From Nitrosomonadaceae bacterium (lineage in GTDB: Bacteria; Pseudomonadota; Gammaproteobacteria; Burkholderiales; Nitrosomonadaceae): 6,101 bases of DNA. The notes below the pieces were generated by a model. That model did no database searches. It saw nothing but the letters and a program-made list of their open reading frames with translations, and had not been told where the DNA came from. Positions 5,674-6,101 of this stretch are shown piece after piece. The DNA lies in contig CAKKRO010000146.1 of assembly GCA_919902625.1 (NCBI GenBank), positions 15,020-21,120 of the forward strand. Reading direction: 5' to 3'. The position numbers and the translations under genes were made by a program. Every line of letters begins with the position of its first letter. Position 1 is the first letter of the stretch.

Positions 5674-6101
5674 ATGATTCTAATCACGGGTGGCGCAGGA
5701 TTTATTGGAAGTAATTTTGTATTAGACTGGTTAGCAGGATCTGATGAAGAAATCATAAATCTTGATAAGCTGACCTATGCCGGAAACTTACAAAACTTAT
5801 CTTCCTTAACTAAGGATCCGAGACACATTTTTGTACAAGGGGATATTGGAGACATCAAGCTGGTTTCAAAGTTACTCAAGCAGTACCAGCCCCGAGCAAT
5901 TATTAATCTAGCTGCCGAGAGTCATGTCGACCGTTCAATCCACAACCCGGAGGATTTTATCCAAACCAATATTCTGGGTACATTTCGCCTGCTGGAAGCC
6001 GTACATATCTATTGGAATGAGCTGGAAATCACCGCAAAACAAAGCTTTCGTTTTCTCCATGTTTCAACGGATGAAGTCTATGGTTCCTTGACTCAGAATG
6101 A
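5674..6101 (+). CDS. rfbB: dTDP-glucose 4,6-dehydratase, 5' part (cut by window end)
   Basis: Converts dTDP-glucose to dTDP-4-keto-6-deoxyglucose, the second step of the dTDP-rhamnose route, feeding lipopolysaccharide or other surface glycans. The 142 visible residues cover about 40% of a typical 350-residue enzyme. They show the NAD-binding Rossmann motif TGGAGFIG (5-12), NLDKLTYAGNLQNL (29-42) typical of this subfamily, QGDIGD (55-60), NLAAESHVDRSI (78-89), QTNILGTFRLLEA (97-109) and the diagnostic STDEVYG (131-137) with the catalytic Asp133 and Glu134. The YxxxK pair lies beyond the edge. The KLTYAGN and TDEVYG motifs favour RfbB/RmlB (or the paralogue RffG) over UDP-glucose epimerases. 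It follows tilS in the same direction. No frameshift is seen in the visible part. Confidence 0.93.
   Translation, partial: MILITGGAGFIGSNFVLDWLAGSDEEIINLDKLTYAGNLQNLSSLTKDPRHIFVQGDIGDIKLVSKLLKQYQPRAIINLAAESHVDRSIHNPEDFIQTNILGTFRLLEAVHIYWNELEITAKQSFRFLHVSTDEVYGSLTQN

Overview
The window looks like a chromosomal segment of a betaproteobacterium, probably a low-GC member of the Nitrosomonadaceae (Nitrosomonas-like). That placement is an inference from the style of the AccA and TilS proteins, the accA-tilS adjacency and the AT-rich intergenic DNA. No sequence search was possible. There are no rRNA or tRNA genes, insertion sequences, CRISPR arrays or phage genes.

The left part (1-846) is sparse and carries two tiny lipoprotein genes on the minus strand: a 66-residue one (98-298) and a 40-residue one (560-682). 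Each has its own Shine-Dalgarno sequence and a plausible promoter. A strong bidirectional terminator (about 490-522) separates them. Both mature peptides are short, Pro-rich and without a recognised function.

The centre (847-3146) is a tight minus-strand operon read msrB -> msrA -> roxA-like. MsrB has a twin-arginine signal peptide and MsrA a lipoprotein signal, so both methionine sulfoxide reductases should act outside the cytoplasm. Together they would repair the R and S forms of oxidised methionine in envelope proteins. The third gene encodes a JmjC/cupin-4 oxygenase of the RoxA (YcfD) type, expected to hydroxylate ribosomal protein L16 in the cytoplasm. It contains a run of ten G inside the codons next to its iron-binding HxD motif, which makes it a candidate slippage (phase-variation) site. 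Its start codon is ambiguous because the frame stays open into msrA.

The right part (3305-6101) runs on the plus strand, divergent from the msr operon across a 158-bp regulatory gap. accA (carboxyltransferase alpha subunit of acetyl-CoA carboxylase) overlaps tilS (tRNA-Ile lysidine synthetase) by 32 bp. After 79 bp comes the 5' part of an rfbB/rmlB-type dTDP-glucose 4,6-dehydratase gene, cut by the window end, which probably opens a cell-surface polysaccharide or nucleotide-sugar locus.

I see no clearly new multi-gene system. The points most worth a second look are the G10 tract in the oxygenase gene, the pairing of exported Msr enzymes with a ribosomal oxygenase in one operon, the unlisted 40-residue lipoprotein, and a possible short RNA ending at the terminator.
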